Shown: in pieces, positions 32,586 through 41,719 of the stretch
Layout of the letters: every line of letters starts with the position of its first letter
Position numbering within the stretch: the first letter of the stretch is position 1
Assembly: GCF_000023145.1 (NCBI RefSeq)
Contig: NC_012704.1
Coordinates: forward strand, 434,001-498,000
Length of the DNA stretch: 64,000 nucleotides
From: Corynebacterium kroppenstedtii DSM 44385
Lineage (GTDB): Bacteria > Actinomycetota > Actinomycetes > Mycobacteriales > Mycobacteriaceae
Direction of reading: 5' to 3'
Notes under the pieces: generated by a model
The model's database searches: none
What the model saw: only the letters and a program-made list of their open reading frames with translations
Told to the model about the DNA's origin: nothing
Translations under genes and position numbers: made by a program

Positions 32586-35143
32586 CGATGGGCATTGTGA
32601 AAGGGGCTGGTGGCAGTCATAGTGAGACAACACATCACAGGCAGCATCACACCAGCGTCCCGCAGGGGCCGAACACCCGCGAGAACACCACAAAGTCGGG
32701 TCTTCGTGCCCAGGTTCAGGGTTTCCCGCGCGGAAAAGAACTAGTTGGATTCATAGCCCTATTACTAGGCTCAGCATTCCTTTTCATGTGGGAACTGGAC
32801 AACAACAACTATGGCAACGACTTTTATGCTGCCGCTAGCCAAGCCGGCTCAAAGAATTGGACTGCATTTCTTTTCGGTTCATCGGACTGGGGCAACACCA
32901 TTACCGTAGATAAAACTCCACTATCATTGTGGCCCTCAGCTTTAGCCATAAAGATCTTTGGCTTAAATTCATGGTCCGTCCTGGTGCCATACGCCCTTCT
33001 TGGTGTGGCTTCCGTTGCCGTCCTGTGGGCTACGGTCCGGCGCTATGCCGGGTCGACAGCGGCCTTCGTGTCGGGAATTGTGCTGGCTATCACCCCAGTT
33101 GCGGTGCTGATGTTCCGCTTCAATAACCCCGATGCGATGCTCGTCCTCCTTATGACGTGCTCGGTCTGGGCGGCCATGCGTTGCGTGGAAACCGGTAAAT
33201 GGCGCTGGGCCGTGTTAACCGGCGTCTTCGTCGGCCTTGGTTTCTTGGCTAAGCAGGGCGAAGTTTTGCTGATCATCCCCGCGCTCGTTGTTCTCTTAGC
33301 GGTGGTTTCCCCGCGCTCCTGGAAAGTGAAGCTGGGGCAAAGCCTCGCTACCGTCGCCGCCATGGTCGTTTCCGCTGGTTGGTACATCGTGGCCGTCGCG
33401 TTGTGGCCGTCGTCGTCACGGCCCTATATCGGTGGCTCGACCAATAATTCTATTTGGGAATTGACCCTTGGCTATAACGGATTCAGCCGGCTCAGCGGCA
33501 ACGGAAGTGCCCCCGGCGGTGGCTCAGGTGGCGGTCCCGGTGGTGCAGGTGGCAGCGCAGGCCAAGCAGGAAGTTCAGCTTCCGACGCTGCCCAGGGCGC
33601 CGCTCAGGGTGCAGCCTCTGCTGCCACTAACGGCATGGGTCAGGCTGGAAGCTCCGGGCAGATGGGTAACATGCCGCAAGGCGGATCTCCAGGTGGTGGT
33701 GGCCATGGTGGCCCGACGTTCTCTGGTGAACCGAGCATCCTGCGACTGTTCAATGAGCAGTTAGGTGGCCAAGCTACGTGGCTATTCATTGCAGCGCTGA
33801 TCGCCCTCGTGATGGGGATTGTGCTGTGCGGCCGAGCTCCTCTGAAAAACACGAAACGGGGTCTTTACATCGGGCTTGGCGTCTGGCTGCTCATGTGCGC
33901 CGGGACCTTCAGCTTCATGGAGGGCACAATGCACCAGTATTACACCGTGGCTATGGTTCCTCCGATGGCTGGACTGGTCGGCATGGGCGCGGCCGATGCA
34001 TGGCAGCACCGCGACCGCCTGTGGGTTCGTGCCGTGAGCGCCGTCGCTATCCTCGCATCCGGTGTGACGGGATTCGGCGTCCTTCGTCGTGCGTCCGATT
34101 CATTCCCGACGTGGTTACCGTGGGCTATTCTCGCCGCCACCGTCATCGGTGCAGTAGGATGGTTCGCTTTGCCGTGGATGTCTGCGGCAGGGGCTCGTCG
34201 GCACGCTGACGGATCTGCGTCTTCGATTTCCGCACGTGCTCTGTCGTTCCGGGTAGGCGTCGTCGGTATTGTTGCAGCAGCGATGCTTGCCGGCCCGAGC
34301 GCGTACAGTGCGTACACCATCGCCCACGCCAATACCGGTTCAATGGTCTCGGCTGGGCCGAAATCCGATTCCGGTATGGGAGGCCCAGGTGGCGGCGGTC
34401 CCGGTGGCCAAGGTGCCGACGGACAGGGTGGCGACGAACAAAATACTGGCGACGGCCAGCCTGATGCTGATGGTCAAAACAATACCGACGGCCAAAGCGC
34501 TACTGATGGACAATCCAGTGCGGACGGACAAAGTGCCAACGGCCAAGATGGCGCTTCCTCACCTGGCCAGGCGTCCAGTAACGGTCAAAACGGCCGACCT
34601 GACGGCACTCCACCGAACGGTGGGAATGGTCAGGGTATGCCCGGCGGACCTAACAGTGCTAACGGCACCGATGGCACTGGCACGACGTCGGATAACTCAA
34701 GTAACGGTATGCCGGGTGGCTCGTCGGATGGATCGAATGGATCGTCGGCTGCAGGTGGTAAGCAGGGTGGATCGTCGTCACCGGGTGGTCCGGCTCAGAT
34801 GACGGTCAGTGACACTCTGAAGAACAAGCTGAAGGAAGATTCGGACAAGTATAAGTGGTCCGCGGCGACGATTGGTTCTCAAGGTGCAGCCAGCTACCAG
34901 TTGGCTACGGATACGGACGTGATGCCGATCGGTGGCTTCAGCGGCAGCGATGATGCGCCTACGCTGGACCAGTTCAAGAAGCTGGTCTCGGAGAAGAAGA
35001 TTCACTACTTTATCGCCGATTCTGGTCAGGGCGGCGCCCCTGGTGGGAACAATGAGATCACGTCATGGGTGAAGGAGCACTTCAGTGCTACGACTATCGA
35101 TGGCGTGACCGTTTACGACCTCACCCAGGAGAAGAGCTCATAA
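32582..35143 (+). CDS. GT39-type membrane glycosyltransferase (ArnT/YkcB-like)
   Basis: A membrane enzyme of 853 residues that probably transfers a sugar from a polyprenyl-phosphate donor to an acceptor outside the membrane. NNYGNDFYAAASQAG and TVDKTPLSLWP form the first external loop with the family's catalytic acid; FRFNNPDAMLVLLM and FLAKQGEVLLIIPA are further family blocks. About ten helices lie between 55 and 580. Two long Gly/Ser/Gln/Asn-rich segments (about residues 305-375 and 595-740) interrupt the external parts. The C-terminal domain (KIHYFIADSGQGG, VTVYDLTQ) is usual in actinobacterial YkcB-like proteins. It partners with the GT2-GtrA gene just upstream, which would supply the donor. 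Confidence 0.82.
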   Translation: MTMGIVKGAGGSHSETTHHRQHHTSVPQGPNTRENTTKSGLRAQVQGFPRGKELVGFIALLLGSAFLFMWELDNNNYGNDFYAAASQAGSKNWTAFLFGSSDWGNTITVDKTPLSLWPSALAIKIFGLNSWSVLVPYALLGVASVAVLWATVRRYAGSTAAFVSGIVLAITPVAVLMFRFNNPDAMLVLLMTCSVWAAMRCVETGKWRWAVLTGVFVGLGFLAKQGEVLLIIPALVVLLAVVSPRSWKVKLGQSLATVAAMVVSAGWYIVAVALWPSSSRPYIGGSTNNSIWELTLGYNGFSRLSGNGSAPGGGSGGGPGGAGGSAGQAGSSASDAAQGAAQGAASAATNGMGQAGSSGQMGNMPQGGSPGGGGHGGPTFSGEPSILRLFNEQLGGQATWLFIAALIALVMGIVLCGRAPLKNTKRGLYIGLGVWLLMCAGTFSFMEGTMHQYYTVAMVPPMAGLVGMGAADAWQHRDRLWVRAVSAVAILASGVTGFGVLRRASDSFPTWLPWAILAATVIGAVGWFALPWMSAAGARRHADGSASSISARALSFRVGVVGIVAAAMLAGPSAYSAYTIAHANTGSMVSAGPKSDSGMGGPGGGGPGGQGADGQGGDEQNTGDGQPDADGQNNTDGQSATDGQSSADGQSANGQDGASSPGQASSNGQNGRPDGTPPNGGNGQGMPGGPNSANGTDGTGTTSDNSSNGMPGGSSDGSNGSSAAGGKQGGSSSPGGPAQMTVSDTLKNKLKEDSDKYKWSAATIGSQGAASYQLATDTDVMPIGGFSGSDDAPTLDQFKKLVSEKKIHYFIADSGQGGAPGGNNEITSWVKEHFSATTIDGVTVYDLTQEKSS
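34385..34800 (+). repeat. DNA repeat coding a DGQ/NG-rich linker in the GT39 protein
   Basis: Units of about 18 bp coding (A/T)DGQS(S/A) occur several times in a row around 34470-34540, followed by looser N-G-Q and G-S-S repeats. Low-complexity, probably variable in copy number. Confidence 0.5.
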
Positions 35144-35157
35144 CGCTCTGTGATTGC

Positions 35158-35196
35158 AGGCGCTCCAGCTCCCGCCCCGGGTACCATTGAGCGCCT
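35158..35196. terminator. Hairpin between convergent GT39 and thioesterase genes
   Basis: AGGCGCTC (35158-35165) and GAGCGCCT (35189-35196) form an 8-bp stem with a 23-base GC-rich loop. No T run on either side, so terminator function is only likely from position. Confidence 0.35.
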
Positions 35197-35207
35197 CACC
35201 GAACGCG

Positions 35208-36266
35208 CTACTGAATCCGCCTCGAGATCGGGTTTTGCGACACAAGCGGCTGAGGGGAGTACTCGGCGCGCAGATTACGCAGCGTCTCCGCGTGCTCGGC
35301 AAGGCGCTTATCTTCCTCCGTAGTGGGGGTGAAGTGGCGCGCAGCCAGCGGGTTCCCGTCCTCGTCGATACCCATATAAGCGGCCGAGGCGTGAATTGCT
35401 AGTTTCATTCCGCTCCGGCCTTCCCGCGGGTCACCGGCATAAACGTGAACACTCGTTTGCATCGAACGCGTGTCGGTGCGGATGATCCGAGCGTCGGCTT
35501 CAATGAGATCCCCAATCTGGATCGGCCGATAGAACCGGATCCCGCCCGCATAAACCGCGACAGTGCGATGACCAGCAAACTCCATCGTGCAAGCGGTGGC
35601 TGCTTCGTCGATCCATGCCATCGCGGTACCGCCGTGGACTTTGCCACCCCAGTTGACGTCTTGCGGTTTTGCCATAAATCGGGTGACCAGCTCAGGGGCC
35701 GTGGAGTCCTCCGTGTACGTCTGTTTCAACATCTCGTCTTCGATGGCTTTACGGAGGTCGACGCGGGAGAGGGCGGCGTCGCGGACCCGGATCTCTTCAT
35801 CCGTGGTGGGGGTCCAGGTGGGGACAGGGATGGATTTCCCGTGCTCATCCAAGGCGACGAAAATGACCAGGCAGTCGCAGGCGCGGCTGAAGGAGCCGTC
35901 GCGCGGGTCGGCGGAGAAGACTTCGTTGACAATGTGCATCGACGATCGCCCCGTGTAGGCGATGGTGGATTTCACCTCGACGAGGTGCCCTGATGGGATC
36001 GGCCGGGTGAAGTGAATATGCCCGACGTATGCCGTGACACAGTAGGCCCCTGACCAGCCGACGGCACACGCGTAGGCAGCTTTGTCGATCCACTCGAGGA
36101 CGCGCCCGCCGTGCACACCCATCGCGCCCGCGAGCAGGATGTCGTTAGGGGCTGCGAGGAACCGGAGTGTGACGCTGTTGTTGCGTCGGCCGGTCGCGTG
36201 GGGCTTCTTGGCCGTCGCTCCGGATTCTGCGGTGTCAGTGGTGTGTCCTGTGTCCTTGGTTGTCAT
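35208..36266 (-). CDS. Acyl-CoA thioesterase with two hot-dog domains
   Basis: A 352-residue protein made of two related hot-dog units: NSVTLRFLAAPNDILLAGAMGVHGGRVLEWID-type block near residue 30 (in pieces: MGVHGGRVLEWIDKAAYACA) and VNWGGKVHGGTAMAWIDEAA near residue 205, each followed by a YxGxIxFxRPI strand (YVGHIHFTRPI, YAGGIRFYRPI). This is the architecture of bacterial/eukaryotic acyl-CoA hydrolases that split acyl-CoA to free acid and CoA. AAAGGA lies 5 nt before ATG 36266. Monocistronic; divergent from the sterol-carrier-like gene. Confidence 0.88.
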   Translation of the reverse strand: MTTKDTGHTTDTAESGATAKKPHATGRRNNSVTLRFLAAPNDILLAGAMGVHGGRVLEWIDKAAYACAVGWSGAYCVTAYVGHIHFTRPIPSGHLVEVKSTIAYTGRSSMHIVNEVFSADPRDGSFSRACDCLVIFVALDEHGKSIPVPTWTPTTDEEIRVRDAALSRVDLRKAIEDEMLKQTYTEDSTAPELVTRFMAKPQDVNWGGKVHGGTAMAWIDEAATACTMEFAGHRTVAVYAGGIRFYRPIQIGDLIEADARIIRTDTRSMQTSVHVYAGDPREGRSGMKLAIHASAAYMGIDEDGNPLAARHFTPTTEEDKRLAEHAETLRNLRAEYSPQPLVSQNPISRRIQ

Positions 36267-36354
36267 GGTTTCCTTTATTGATGAGTCGGTGCTTATGCGG
36301 GTCCCGCTCAGCGGGCAGTGAACTATGTAACTCTTGCATTGTAAGGGTTGGCGA

Positions 36355-36360
36355 TACAGT
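36355..36360 (+). promoter_or_regulatory. -10 box TACAGT, leaderless start of the sterol-carrier-like gene
   Basis: Six bases before GTG 36367. Confidence 0.5.
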
Positions 36361-36366
36361 TAGTGC

Positions 36367-36741
36367 GTGACCAAGAGAATTGATGCGCAGCAGTTGGTGG
36401 CGGACCTGGAACAAGTCAGGCCCTGGGCGACGGACCCACAGAACGTCGAACGCCCCCCTCGGAGTGTGATCGCTCGCGCGGTCCGCACGAGTCTGAAGGC
36501 GTTGGAAGCCGACGCCCCCGGGCATAGCGTGGAAGTTCGTGTTCCTCCGTTTGCGGCGGTGCAGTGCATCGAAGGCCCACGTCATACTCGGGGGACACCG
36601 CCGAATGTGGTGGAAACTGATGGCCTCACGTGGATTCGGCTCGCGCTGGGCATCGTTGAGTGGGAGGACTGCAGCTCCGAGGTCGAGTTCTCCGGTTCTC
36701 GCGCGGCAGAGGTGTCGCGCTGGTTGCCTCAGGTCCGGTAA
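36367..36741 (+). CDS. Sterol carrier family protein
   Basis: A 124-residue protein of the small 'sterol carrier family' (bacterial SCP-like) found just upstream of purF in corynebacteria and mycobacteria. It has the pattern RSVIARAVRTSLKALEADAPGHSVEVRVPPF (conserved VEVRVPPFAAVQ) and ETDGLTWIRLALG. The function is not established. It begins at GTG 36367 without a leader and ends 77 bp before purF. Confidence 0.75.
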   Translation: MTKRIDAQQLVADLEQVRPWATDPQNVERPPRSVIARAVRTSLKALEADAPGHSVEVRVPPFAAVQCIEGPRHTRGTPPNVVETDGLTWIRLALGIVEWEDCSSEVEFSGSRAAEVSRWLPQVR

Positions 36742-36805
36742 CGGTTGGCACCCCTCCTGCGCTCCGCATCGTGGGGATTTAGTTGGGAAAACCAGCAATT
36801 GTTAT

Positions 36806-36811
36806 TACAGT
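36806..36811 (+). promoter_or_regulatory. -10 box TACAGT, leaderless start of purF
   Basis: Seven bases before GTG 36819; the same hexamer precedes the neighbouring sterol-carrier-like gene. Confidence 0.5.
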
Positions 36812-36818
36812 GGGGGAC

Positions 36819-38411
36819 GTGTCGCGCACTGATTGTGTTGATCCGTGGTGTGTAGAGGCCAATGCCCCCACCTCGAGCGAGCCGTTCACGACCGGGCCCT
36901 GGGAGGCCGATTCCGGTGTACCTAGTGGAGGATTCGCACCAATCAACCTCGACGATCGCGGTGAAACCGAGCCGCACGAAGAGTGTGGCGTTTTCGGGGT
37001 GTACGCGCCGGGGGAAGAGACCGCGAAGCTCACCTACTACGGTTTGTACGCCCTGCAGCACCGGGGGCAAGAAGCCGCGGGAATCGGCGTCGGGGACGGA
37101 CAGCAGATCCTGGTCTTCAAGGACCTCGGCTTAGTGTCGCAAGTTTTCGACGAGCCCACGTTGTCGGCCCTCAGAGGCCATGTGGCCATCGGTCACACGC
37201 GATATTCCACGGCTGGCGGTGTCCGGTGGGAGCACGCCCAGCCCATGTTCCGCACGGCCCGCAGCGGTGGCGACGTCGCCCTCGGGCATAACGGAAACCT
37301 CATCAACCAGGGCGAGCTACGTCGGGAAGCAGCAGCATATGGCCTGATTGACCCCGCGTCAGACCCCACCGACTCCGACGTCATGTGCGCGTTGCTCGCG
37401 TACTACCACGACGAGGACACCTCGCTGATCCAGTCGGCCCAGGAGCTCCTGCCACGCCTTCGCGGCGCCTTCTGCCTGACCTTCACCGATGGCGAAAAGC
37501 TCTACGCCGCTCGCGATCCCCACGGTGTTCGCCCTCTCTGCCTGGGTCGCCTGGAACGTGGCTGGGTTGTCGCGTCGGAAACCTGTGCCCTGGATATCGT
37601 CGGTGCCCGCTTCATTCGCGAGATCGAGCCGGGAGAATTCCTTATTATCGACGACGACGGCGTGCACTCGCACCACTTTGCCCGCGCGCAGCATCGCGGG
37701 TGCGTGTTCGAGTACGTGTATTTGGCCCGCCCGGATTCGACGATCCGCGGCCGTGCAGTCAATGCGACGCGCGTGGAAATTGGCCGTCGTCTCGCCGAGG
37801 AAGCCCCGGTGGACGGTGATTTGGTGATCCCCGTGCCCTCATCGGGGACGCCAGCGGCCGTTGGTTATGCGCAAGGTTCGGGCATTCCCTTCGGCGAGGG
37901 GCTGACGAAAAATGCCTATGTTGGCCGCACGTTCATTGAGCCCTCGCAAACCATCCGCCAGCTGGGGATCCGCCTCAAGCTCAACCCGTTACGCGAAGTT
38001 ATCCGCGGAAAGCGGCTCATTGTTGTCGACGATTCCATTGTGCGAGGCAATACCCAGCGCGCCTTGGTCAAGATGCTTCGCGACGCCGGAGCGGCCGAGA
38101 TCCACGTCCGCATTGCGTCCCCGCCGGTGAAATGGCCGTGTTTTTACGGGATCGACTTCGCCTCCCCCGACGAACTGGTGGCTAATGAGTTTGATTCCGA
38201 TGACGTCGTGGAGGGAGTGCGTGCCTCGATCGGCGCGGATTCTTTGGCTTACGTGTCAGTGGAAAACATGGTGGCTGCGTCGCGTCAGCAGAGGTCGGAA
38301 CTGTGTTGCGCCTGCTTCGATGGCCATTACCCACTCGGGTTACCCGATATTGGCCGCAAGGCGGGTGCGGTGCGTGACCTGCAAGAGCACACCGCGCCGG
38401 GCGGGCACTGA
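36819..38411 (+). CDS. purF: Amidophosphoribosyltransferase
   Basis: Committed step of purine synthesis: converts PRPP and glutamine to phosphoribosylamine. The N-terminal nucleophile is the Cys of EECGVFGVYAPGEE (C56 here), exposed after removal of a propeptide, here ~55 residues and longer than usual. YGLYALQHRGQEAAG, GHNGNL and the PRPP site LIVVDDSIVRGNT are intact; CYGIDF-like FYGIDFASPDEL and RSELCCACFDGHYP may bind the Fe-S cluster. Start: GTG 36819 is preferred to TTG 36783 because it lies 7 nt after a -10 box. 530 residues. Confidence 0.96.
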   Translation: MSRTDCVDPWCVEANAPTSSEPFTTGPWEADSGVPSGGFAPINLDDRGETEPHEECGVFGVYAPGEETAKLTYYGLYALQHRGQEAAGIGVGDGQQILVFKDLGLVSQVFDEPTLSALRGHVAIGHTRYSTAGGVRWEHAQPMFRTARSGGDVALGHNGNLINQGELRREAAAYGLIDPASDPTDSDVMCALLAYYHDEDTSLIQSAQELLPRLRGAFCLTFTDGEKLYAARDPHGVRPLCLGRLERGWVVASETCALDIVGARFIREIEPGEFLIIDDDGVHSHHFARAQHRGCVFEYVYLARPDSTIRGRAVNATRVEIGRRLAEEAPVDGDLVIPVPSSGTPAAVGYAQGSGIPFGEGLTKNAYVGRTFIEPSQTIRQLGIRLKLNPLREVIRGKRLIVVDDSIVRGNTQRALVKMLRDAGAAEIHVRIASPPVKWPCFYGIDFASPDELVANEFDSDDVVEGVRASIGADSLAYVSVENMVAASRQQRSELCCACFDGHYPLGLPDIGRKAGAVRDLQEHTAPGGH

Positions 38412-38600
38412 CTAGGCGATGGCAGGCCAGGCGGCGGTGCTAATGGCGCTGACGGCGACCGAAATGCTCCTTGTACTTAGGCGGCGCGTTTAGTTTTATG
38501 TCGATCGCGGTGTGCTCACTGTGATCGAGATTAATTGCCCAAGGTTATATTAATTTTAGTGAGACCGACATTTATTTAGCGAGAAAGAGATATACACAAT
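38412..38600 (+). promoter_or_regulatory. purF-purM intergenic region with an AT-rich dyad
   Basis: CTCACT (38515-38520) and AGTGAG (38558-38563) enclose an AT-rich block with ATTAATT and TTAATTTT in loose symmetry. It probably holds the purM promoter and perhaps an operator; I cannot choose a -35/-10 pair with confidence. Confidence 0.3.
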
Positions 38601-39710
38601 ATGAATGCTCATGAGGTAGGCAGCACAGGCAATAGCGACGACACGTCGGCGGCTAACGAGGGCATGTCGTATGCCCAGGCTGGCGTGGATATCGAGGCAG
38701 GGGACAAAGCTGTTGAGCTCTTCGCGCCATTAGCTAAGAAAGCGACCAGGCCAGAGGTTCGCGGTGGCCTCGGTGGCTTTGCCGGGCTTTTCGCCTTGGG
38801 GAAGTACAAGGAGCCGCTGCTGGCTGCCTCATCGGATGGCGTGGGCACCAAGCTCGCTGTGGCTCAGGCGATGGATAAGCACGACACGATTGGCCAGGAT
38901 CTCGTGGCGATGGTCGTCGATGACCTTGTGGTGTGCGGTGCGGAACCCCTGTTCTTGCAGGACTATATCGCTATCGGCAAGGTGATTCCGGAGCATGTGG
39001 CGCAGATCGTCGGCGGTATCGCTCAGGGGTGTCAGATGGCGGGGTGCGCGTTGCTCGGTGGCGAGACCGCCGAGCACCCCGGTGTCATGGAGCCTGGCGA
39101 GTATGACATTTCCGCGACCGGCGTGGGCGTCGTCGAGGCGGCGGATGTGTTGGGGCCCGATAAGGTCCGCGATGGTGATGTCATTATTGGCATGGCTTCG
39201 TCGGGGCTTCACTCCAACGGATATTCGCTGGCCAGGAAGGTTTTGCTGGAGGACGCTGGCCTTCCGCTTGATGGGGTTGTAGAAGAACTTGACCGGCCCT
39301 TGGGTGAGGAGCTTCTTGAGCCGACGCGGATTTATGCGTTGGATTGTGTGGAGCTTATTCAGGAATGCGAGACGCACACGTTTTGCCACGTCACCGGTGG
39401 CGGACTCGTGGGAAACATGGAGCGCGTGATTCCCGACGGTCTCGTCGCGGAGATGGACCGTGCGTCCTGGACACCGAATCCCATTTTCCGGTTGATCGCG
39501 GAGCTGGGCTCTGTGTCTGATGCGGAAATGGAGAAGACGTTCAACATGGGTGTCGGCATGGTCGCCGTGGTGAGTGCGGATGAGGCTGATCGCGCTCAGG
39601 CACTGTTGACGGCCCGTCACGTGGGTTGTTGGACCTTAGGCCGGGTGCGTATTGCCGGCGATGGTGAGCAGGACCGCGCGGTTCTGGTCGGGGATCATCC
39701 GCAGGCGTAG
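38601..39710 (+). CDS. purM: Phosphoribosylformylglycinamidine cyclo-ligase (AIR synthase)
   Basis: Closes the imidazole ring of AIR using ATP. SYAQAGVDIEAGDKAVELF, DGVGTKLAVAQAM, LGGETAEHPGVM and GLHSNGYSLARKVL are family blocks for ATP and metal binding. 369 residues, with about 20 polar residues before SYAQAGV. GAGAAAGAG lies 12 nt before ATG 38601, slightly far. It follows purF by 189 bp and has probably its own promoter. Confidence 0.96.
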   Translation: MNAHEVGSTGNSDDTSAANEGMSYAQAGVDIEAGDKAVELFAPLAKKATRPEVRGGLGGFAGLFALGKYKEPLLAASSDGVGTKLAVAQAMDKHDTIGQDLVAMVVDDLVVCGAEPLFLQDYIAIGKVIPEHVAQIVGGIAQGCQMAGCALLGGETAEHPGVMEPGEYDISATGVGVVEAADVLGPDKVRDGDVIIGMASSGLHSNGYSLARKVLLEDAGLPLDGVVEELDRPLGEELLEPTRIYALDCVELIQECETHTFCHVTGGGLVGNMERVIPDGLVAEMDRASWTPNPIFRLIAELGSVSDAEMEKTFNMGVGMVAVVSADEADRAQALLTARHVGCWTLGRVRIAGDGEQDRAVLVGDHPQA

Positions 39711-39753
39711 GCCCGGGTACATAGCAGGAAGCATGCCCTGCCCTCTGGGCACA

Positions 39754-39797
39754 CGAAAATGGCCAGCTCAGCTATGCCGCGCTGGCCTGGGTTTTCG
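39754..39797. terminator. Bidirectional terminator between purM and the DUF3073 gene
   Basis: GGCCAGC (39761-39767) pairs with GCTGGCC (39781-39787); the flanks CGAAAAT and GGGTTTTCG extend the stem and provide T-rich tails in both directions. It lies between convergent genes. Confidence 0.65.
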
Positions 39798-39858
39798 TTG
39801 GGTTGTTCCGGGGGTGAGGTGGACTGGATGTGCCCAGGAAAGACGCCCCCAGTGGTAG

Positions 39859-40041
39859 TTAGCGCCAGTCGTCTTCGTCGGGCTCGTCTTCTGCCCAACG
39901 ATCCCACTTGTCGTGGGAGTCTTCTTCTTCCCGTTGTCCGGTCAGTTCACGCTGGAGGCGCTCGAGGTCCATCTCAGGTGAGTTGTACTTCAACTGACGT
40001 GCTACCTTGGCTTGCTTTGCCTTGGCGCGGCCGCGACCCAT
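39859..40041 (-). CDS. DUF3073 family protein
   Basis: A 60-residue charged protein starting MGRGRAKAKQAKVARQLKYN and ending in an acidic Asp/Trp-rich tail (WAEDEPDEDDW). This is the small DUF3073 family found across actinobacteria next to purM/purF; the function is unknown. AAGGGGG lies 7-8 nt before ATG 40041. The basic head and acidic tail could suit a nucleic-acid or ribosome-related partner, but this is only a guess. Confidence 0.9.
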   Translation of the reverse strand: MGRGRAKAKQAKVARQLKYNSPEMDLERLQRELTGQREEEDSHDKWDRWAEDEPDEDDWR

Positions 40042-40324
40042 GGTCTGACCCCCTTGGGTTAGCGGGCCGGTGCGGTAATCCTGCGCCGGCCCATGACGAG
40101 TTCATAGTTTCTTCCTGCCCATACCCTACCGGTTCTGAACGAAAAATTCTGCATAGGGGGACGCTATGTCGCCGACTTGTGCCGTTGTTGCAGCGCACAG
40201 GGCCCTTATTGACTAAAAATTCGGGGTAGGTGCCCGGAGTGTGAAGGTGTGGGGCGCTCCGAGTCTGGTGTAGCGACGCGCGTGGGGTGGTCGGTTCAGG
40301 GGCTTCTAGGTTAGCGCGTTTCAG

Positions 40325-41635
40325 TTAGCGCGTTTTCCCACGCAGCTTGTCGACGGCTTGCCGTCCGGCTTTGGGGGCTTCGTCCAGGTGAGTGGAGTCG
40401 GGATCGATGGCGAGCGTTGTGCCCTCGACCTCGAGAGTGTTCGTTTGCGTCCCCACTGCCGACCGCGACCCACCGGTTGCCCCACTGCCGATTAATTTTT
40501 CGACGATGCTCCGCTTAACGAGCCCCAACGCGATAGGCCCTTCGTCGCAGTCGTCAACGACGGTTCCGATTCGGCCGACTTTCCGTTTCCCAGAGGTAAT
40601 CGCCTCACCCGGTTCGGGTCGCCGGGCTGAGTAACCGTCGACTTGAAGTTTGACCAGGAGCCGCGGCGGTCGCCCGAGGTTTTGGATCCGCGATACCGTC
40701 TCTTGCCCGCGATAGCACCCTTTGTTCAGGTGAACATAGGAGACCGTGGGCCCATCGTCGGCGGTTGCTCGTTGGGTCGGTGCATTGGCGGGTGTTCCGA
40801 TAAAGGAGTCTATTTCGTGCGGTACCGTGCGATCGTCGAGGTCAGCGTGTACCTCCGGTATGACCGCTTTGATGCGTTCTGCTTCGTAGGCCATGAGTCC
40901 AGTGGGTTTCGCACCCGCCTTGATGAGCGTCGTGAAAGCGTCGGTCAGCACAGGCCTGGGCACCAAGAGATGGACAGAATTTTCCGTACCGACGAGGGGA
41001 TCAGTGAATGTGATCGTTTCTTCGGGAAGCGTATCGGGCGGGGTAGTGGCCGCCAGCGTACTCGTAGCGTGATGGTCCTCTAAAGTGTGTGCCACAACTG
41101 TCGACGTGTCCGGCCCGATGACGGTAATGAGAGCGAGGTCAGCTTCGTGGACGCTGACTGCGGACCAAAAGACCATTTGCGTCAGATACGTCTGAAGAGC
41201 GTCGAAAGTGTCTGGTCCGGAGATCAAGTAGATACTGGGATCTTCGTCACGGTCCGGCAAAGACGCTTGAGGCCGCACGATAGTGAACGCGTGTTCGATG
41301 TGCCCCTTAGCGTCCAAAATCAGCCCGTGAGTGGTCGAGCCAGGGCTGAGCGCATCAATTTTCTGGCTGATCAGCGAGTTCAGCCACGACAACGTGTCCG
41401 CCCCGCTGATCTGGAGCACCCGCTGATGGGATCTATCGACAGCCCCCGCGAACCGCTCAAATGCGCGTTGTTCACCAAGAGGGTTCCCATAATGCCAGGC
41501 CACGCCGTGTTGTTGGTGCCCGTCGGGCGCGTCGGCGGCTCCGTCAATGGCGTCGAGAAGCGGGCTCTGATACGTCGTGGGAGTGGGCGCTTCTCCGGGG
41601 GTCTTGCTGGTGTTCGAAGTTTCGCGGGTGGCCAC
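40325..41635 (-). CDS. ygfZ: Folate-binding protein YgfZ
   Basis: A 436-residue protein of the GcvT-like/YgfZ family, which uses tetrahydrofolate to help repair or assemble Fe-S enzymes. The signature KGCYRGQETVSRIQNLG has the conserved Cys; VLQISGADTLSWLNSLIS and GLMAYEAERIKAVIPEV are further blocks. Start: GTG 41635 lies 7 nt after TACACT; the frame opens at 41671 but the longer form has no support. Divergent from the pabC-like gene, 84 bp away, as in other actinobacteria. Confidence 0.88.
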   Translation of the reverse strand: MATRETSNTSKTPGEAPTPTTYQSPLLDAIDGAADAPDGHQQHGVAWHYGNPLGEQRAFERFAGAVDRSHQRVLQISGADTLSWLNSLISQKIDALSPGSTTHGLILDAKGHIEHAFTIVRPQASLPDRDEDPSIYLISGPDTFDALQTYLTQMVFWSAVSVHEADLALITVIGPDTSTVVAHTLEDHHATSTLAATTPPDTLPEETITFTDPLVGTENSVHLLVPRPVLTDAFTTLIKAGAKPTGLMAYEAERIKAVIPEVHADLDDRTVPHEIDSFIGTPANAPTQRATADDGPTVSYVHLNKGCYRGQETVSRIQNLGRPPRLLVKLQVDGYSARRPEPGEAITSGKRKVGRIGTVVDDCDEGPIALGLVKRSIVEKLIGSGATGGSRSAVGTQTNTLEVEGTTLAIDPDSTHLDEAPKAGRQAVDKLRGKTR

Positions 41636-41642
41636 GAGTGTC

Positions 41643-41648
41643 AGTGTA
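41643..41648 (-). promoter_or_regulatory. -10 box TACACT, leaderless start of ygfZ
   Basis: Seven bases before GTG 41635. Confidence 0.5.
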
Positions 41649-41707
41649 GCCGGGAATGTGGTGGTTATCATGAAATGTTTCGCCCCGGATATGTCCCAGG
41701 GTCGTCA

Positions 41708-41713
41708 TACAAT
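41708..41713 (+). promoter_or_regulatory. -10 box TACAAT, leaderless start of the pabC-like gene
   Basis: A near-consensus hexamer six bases before ATG 41720; it marks the upstream frame as the real start. Confidence 0.5.
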
Positions 41714-41719
41714 ACGGAT

